Shown here piece after piece: positions 5,499-5,514 of a DNA stretch of 5,514 bases. The stretch lies in the NCBI GenBank assembly GCA_017961385.1, contig JAGCXJ010000148.1:1-5514 (forward strand), given 5' to 3'. This DNA is from Lachnospiraceae bacterium. GTDB taxonomy: Bacteria; Bacillota; Clostridia; Lachnospirales; Lachnospiraceae. Every line of letters starts with the position of its first letter. Position 1 is the first letter of the stretch. Under the pieces are notes generated by a model, which had not been told where the DNA came from, searched no databases, and saw nothing but the letters and a program-made list of their open reading frames with translations. The translations under genes were made by a program, and so were the position numbers.

Positions 5499-5514
5499 AT
5501 GTCAGAAAGAAGAG
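5499..5514 (+). CDS. Start of an unidentified gene divergent from lysR, cut by the window end
   Basis: Only the ATG and the next four full codons are present (M-S-E-R-R), too little to assign a family. Its reality is supported by the well-placed GGGAGG ribosome binding site, the -35/-10 pair about 70-100 bp upstream, and the LysR site. By the usual logic of divergent LysR pairs it is the likely regulated target of the neighbouring regulator. Confidence 0.7.

Overview
The window is ordinary-looking bacterial chromosome, most like a Lachnospiraceae (Clostridia) genome. This rests on the moderate GC content, frequent AGA/AGG and ATA codons, strong AGGAGG-type ribosome binding sites, and a DUF6320-type zinc-ribbon membrane protein next to an alcohol-acetyltransferase-like protein and an HSL-type esterase. 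The assignment comes from recognising families, not from a database search. No rRNA, tRNA, CRISPR array, insertion sequence or phage gene was seen.

Bases 1-4440 hold five genes on the + strand packed like one operon. The first is the 3' part of a sensor-kinase-type protein ending in a receiver and an Hpt domain (1-744). After a 5-nt gap comes a CoA-dependent-acyltransferase-like protein with an HxxxDG motif (750-2063). It overlaps by 23 nt a zinc-ribbon plus six-helix membrane protein, DUF6320-like (2041-2772). That gene overlaps a GDSAGG serine esterase of the hormone-sensitive-lipase family (2744-3736). Last is a two-helix membrane protein with two DUF3592-like halves (3733-4440), which starts at a TTG inside the esterase stop codon. 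A phosphorelay protein, an acyltransferase-like enzyme, an esterase and two membrane proteins made together suggest a regulated acylation/deacylation module at the membrane. The substrate cannot be read from the sequence.

Bases 4441-5322 hold a LysR-type regulator on the - strand. Its stop codon abuts the stop of the + strand operon with no bases between. It is divergent from a further + strand gene, of which only the first five codons are present (5499-5514). The 176-bp divergent region is rich in signals: a perfect T-N11-A LysR box (5357-5379), a weaker dyad over the -35, a -35/-10 pair ending in a perfect TATAAT, a second dyad just upstream of the lysR ribosome binding site, and a GNRA-capped hairpin at the predicted transcript 5' end. 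The simplest reading is that the LysR protein controls the divergent gene and perhaps itself. The target gene is essentially outside the window, so its function is unknown.
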